Origin: CAJUOR01 sp964596105
GTDB lineage: Bacteria > Bacillota_I > Bacilli_A > Erysipelotrichales > Coprobacillaceae
Reading direction: 5' to 3'
Length of the DNA stretch: 24,900 nucleotides
Assembly: GCA_964596105.1 (NCBI GenBank)
Contig: CAZQRT010000012.1
Location: 1-24,900, forward strand
Of the stretch, positions 23,223 through 24,900 are shown piece after piece. How positions within the stretch are numbered: the stretch's first letter is position 1; each line of letters starts with the position of its first letter. Position numbers and translations under genes: made by a program. Below the pieces are notes generated by a model. The model saw only the letters and a list, made by a program, of their open reading frames with translations, did not search any database and was not told where the DNA came from.

Positions 23223-24743
23223 TTATCTGGAAACCAGACGGTATCTTCTGCCTTTGGTAGCGCCTTTGATCTCGATGTCGCCTTGATTTACCAGCTCGTG
23301 AAGGATTTCTTTTAACCGTCTTTCCTTCACAGGTACTAAATCTGCGAAATCTGCCGCTTTATACCAGGTGTCAGGGTTCATGGCAGACAAAATAAGCGCG
23401 CGGTACTCTTGCGTTTTTTGTGCGGCATTTTTTTCGGCAGTTTTTTCTGGCACTTTTTTCTGGCACTTTTTTTCGGCACTTTTTTCTGGCACTTTTTTTC
23501 TGGCATTTTTTTCCGGCACTTTTTTCTGAAAAGAAAGTTCCAGAATTGTCCGGTCGGGATTGAACTGCTCCTTAATAACCGGCTCCTCCCAGCCTTCGTC
23601 CTGCCAGACCATAAAAATATTCGGTACGCCGCTGCCGGCACGCTCGCCAATACTGATCAGGTTGAACATTTTCATCAGGACCTTGTTGCGCGGGTCGGAA
23701 ACGCCTCCCTGCCGCATCTGGAATTTACCAGTCCGGATATATCCCGGATTTTCCAGGATCAGTCTGTCTTCTTTCTTACGAATAACCACCCCGCAGGTTC
23801 CAAAGAAATCCGTGTTGATTAGGCAGTTTGCCAGTGCCTCACGCAAAGCCCGGTGAACCGGAGTATCATCGATCCGGTCACCGCCCGACATTTTGAAAGG
23901 CACTTTGACGTCTTTGATGATCTTGTTATAAACACGGAAATAGAATTCGCACACATTTCCAGGCCAGTCTCCGGAACTGGAATGCAGGCGGTCTGTCCAG
24001 CGGATGACAGGATCGAGTGTTTCCTGATAATCTAGAAAATAATTTGGGAAATACCGGATAATATTGTATTCGTCCCCAAACATCAGCATACCGGCCGCCG
24101 TCGGGTGCAGTTTTCCATCCTCTCTAGACAATGCCGCCGCGCCGATACTGCGCAAATACTCAGCATTGTTCAGCCGTTCAAATGGATGGCCCTCTCGCAA
24201 TATCCGGTGCCTGTTCCGGTAGCTCTGAATGGTTTCCTGATTCAGATCCTCAAGCGGAAAGTCATCCAGCACGGTCATGTCCATTGTATCTTCGGTCTGG
24301 TCGCGCAGCATCACCTTAATTTGCGCTGGAGTGCAGTGGTAGTCTCCTTTCCCGTCACGGCGGAAAGTGCCGCCCATCAAATCGTTATTGATATAAACCG
24401 GGCGCTGTTCTCTTCTGGCCATGGGGACATGAATGACGATAATGGTGTCACCGTCTTTCTCAAAGATTTCCACATCTTTTGAAGTCAGCAGGTTGAGACT
24501 GACTTTGGACTTATTGTTGATCGTGTCCCAAAACTGTTTTAACTGCCTGGCCGGATCCTTTAATCCCGTCGTGTACCACGAACCGTCCGGACGCTCTTTT
24601 ACGCCAAGAATAATCACTCCGCCAGAGCAATTCGCAAAGGCCGAGTAGGTATCCCAGAGCGACACCGGAATGTTACTGGTCGCCCTTTTTACCTCACGGC
24701 GGTTATCTTCTCTGTACTCATCGAATTTGTTCAAGTCAAACAT
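23223..24743 (-). CDS. AlbA_2 / HATPase_c_4 family putative transcriptional regulator
   Basis: 506 residues from ATG 24743, with GGAGG 6 bases upstream; the frame extends 24 codons further but lacks a ribosome binding site. The N-terminal AlbA_2 (Schlafen-like) domain (about 10-125) shows REVKRATSNIPVSLWDTYSAFANCSGGVIILGVKE. A GHKL-like ATP-binding domain (~290-385) shows ALREALANCLINTDFFG and the family hallmark GERAGSGVPNIF. A Lys-rich repeat linker covers ~406-444 (VPEK, SAEK, CQKK, TAEK units) and a winged-helix-like end ~445-506. This is COG2865-type. Roles in transcription or defence have been proposed for relatives; none is demonstrated here. A promoter and terminator flank it, so it is monocistronic. 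The DNA repeat makes it prone to slippage. Confidence 0.87.
   Translation of the reverse strand: MFDLNKFDEYREDNRREVKRATSNIPVSLWDTYSAFANCSGGVIILGVKERPDGSWYTTGLKDPARQLKQFWDTINNKSKVSLNLLTSKDVEIFEKDGDTIIVIHVPMARREQRPVYINNDLMGGTFRRDGKGDYHCTPAQIKVMLRDQTEDTMDMTVLDDFPLEDLNQETIQSYRNRHRILREGHPFERLNNAEYLRSIGAAALSREDGKLHPTAAGMLMFGDEYNIIRYFPNYFLDYQETLDPVIRWTDRLHSSSGDWPGNVCEFYFRVYNKIIKDVKVPFKMSGGDRIDDTPVHRALREALANCLINTDFFGTCGVVIRKKEDRLILENPGYIRTGKFQMRQGGVSDPRNKVLMKMFNLISIGERAGSGVPNIFMVWQDEGWEEPVIKEQFNPDRTILELSFQKKVPEKNARKKVPEKSAEKKCQKKVPEKTAEKNAAQKTQEYRALILSAMNPDTWYKAADFADLVPVKERRLKEILHELVNQGDIEIKGATKGRRYRLVSR
23414..23526 (-). repeat. A-tract tandem repeat in the AlbA_2-type gene
   Basis: Nine A-runs of 6 or 7 (T-runs on the plus strand: 6,7,6,6,7,6,7,7,6) are separated by short GTGCCAGA-like spacers, giving units of 12-14 bases. 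Because units are not multiples of three, identical DNA is read in different frames as VPEK, NARK, SAEK/TAEK and CQKK. Confidence 0.9.
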
Positions 24744-24785
24744 AGGATTCCTCCAGTCTATGGCGCTAAGATGCCAGCTGCTGTT

Positions 24786-24815
24786 ATTATAACTGGTACT
24801 CATGATTCGTATCAA
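24786..24815 (-). promoter_or_regulatory. Promoter of the AlbA_2-type gene
   Basis: Minus strand TTGATA (complement of 24810-24815), 18-base spacer, TATAAT (complement of 24786-24791). The leader to ATG 24743 is about 35 bases. The spacer contains the motif CGAATCATGA, which recurs farther upstream. Confidence 0.82.
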
Positions 24816-24878
24816 TGATTTATCGTTAATTTCAAGTTAAAATATCAAAGAATTTCCTGAAATCATGATATTCGTGAT
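24800..24878. promoter_or_regulatory. Two copies of a candidate operator motif
   Basis: TCATGATTCGTAT (24800-24812) and TCATGATATTCGTGAT (24863-24878) share TCATGAT-(AT)-TCGT. The first lies in the promoter spacer of the AlbA_2-type gene, the second about 60 bases upstream in AT-rich DNA. Confidence 0.4.
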
Positions 24879-24900
24879 ATAAGAAATATTTTTTCGTTTT

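Noticed and set aside
23409..23530. CRISPR-like array from the regular repeats near 23.4-23.5 kb
   Set aside because: Units are 12-14 bases with no unique spacers and lie within a coding frame, so it is a simple tandem repeat.
23409..23822. Plus-strand 137-residue frame rich in Phe/His repeats
   Set aside because: It is the antisense reading of the A-tract repeat; the strand with AlbA_2 and ATPase motifs is the real gene.

Overview
The window is an ordinary chromosomal core-gene segment of a low-complexity Bacillota (Firmicutes) genome with moderately high GC for that phylum. The synteny sepF-ylmH-divIVA-ileS-lspA-rluD, an Ile T-box, RNase HIII, MutS2, trigger factor-lon-engB and strong GGAGG/GGTGG ribosome binding sites all point there. 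The gene set and the extreme compactness resemble Erysipelotrichia, but that placement is inference.

Layout. (1) 1-7506, plus strand: a division/cell-wall run. It holds the 3' part of murD, then sepF from its own extended -10 promoter, ylmH, divIVA, an isoleucine T-box, ileS, lspA, rluD and a small monooxygenase-fold gene, closed by a symmetric bidirectional terminator. (2) 7521-8420, minus strand: an RNase HIII-like gene with an altered active site, divergent from (3) 8486-15450, plus strand: cvpA-mutS2-uvrC, then a VanY-like gene that has lost its metal ligands, glutamate racemase murI and a YfcE/MJ0936-type phosphoesterase, mostly with overlapping ends. (4) 15454-15603: a tRNA-Arg(UCU) with its own promoter and terminator on the minus strand, wedged between plus-strand genes. 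(5) 15620-20905, plus strand: a TPR-like protein, trigger factor (with a palindrome inside its promoter), lon and engB. (6) 20895-24743, minus strand: a small membrane protein, a large membrane-anchored protein with a HAD-like domain lacking the nucleophile, and an AlbA_2/HATPase-type regulator containing a slippage-prone A-tract repeat. The last ~150 bases are AT-rich and regulatory.

Functionally, the window covers peptidoglycan precursor supply (MurD, MurI), septum assembly (SepF, DivIVA, YlmH), lipoprotein maturation (LspA), translation (IleS, RluD, tRNA-Arg), DNA repair (MutS2, UvrC), and protein folding, turnover and ribosome assembly (Tig, Lon, EngB). I see no CRISPR array, insertion sequence, prophage or rRNA.

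No complete new multi-gene system is evident. The most unusual material is: three proteins with recognisable enzyme folds but substituted catalytic residues (RNase HIII-like, VanY-like, membrane-tethered HAD-like); two gene junctions where a terminator-like hairpin starts at or in the upstream stop codon and its T-tract touches the next start codon; a perfect 6-3-6 palindrome filling the trigger-factor promoter spacer; and an A-tract repeat of 12-14 nt units read in all frames inside the AlbA_2-type gene.
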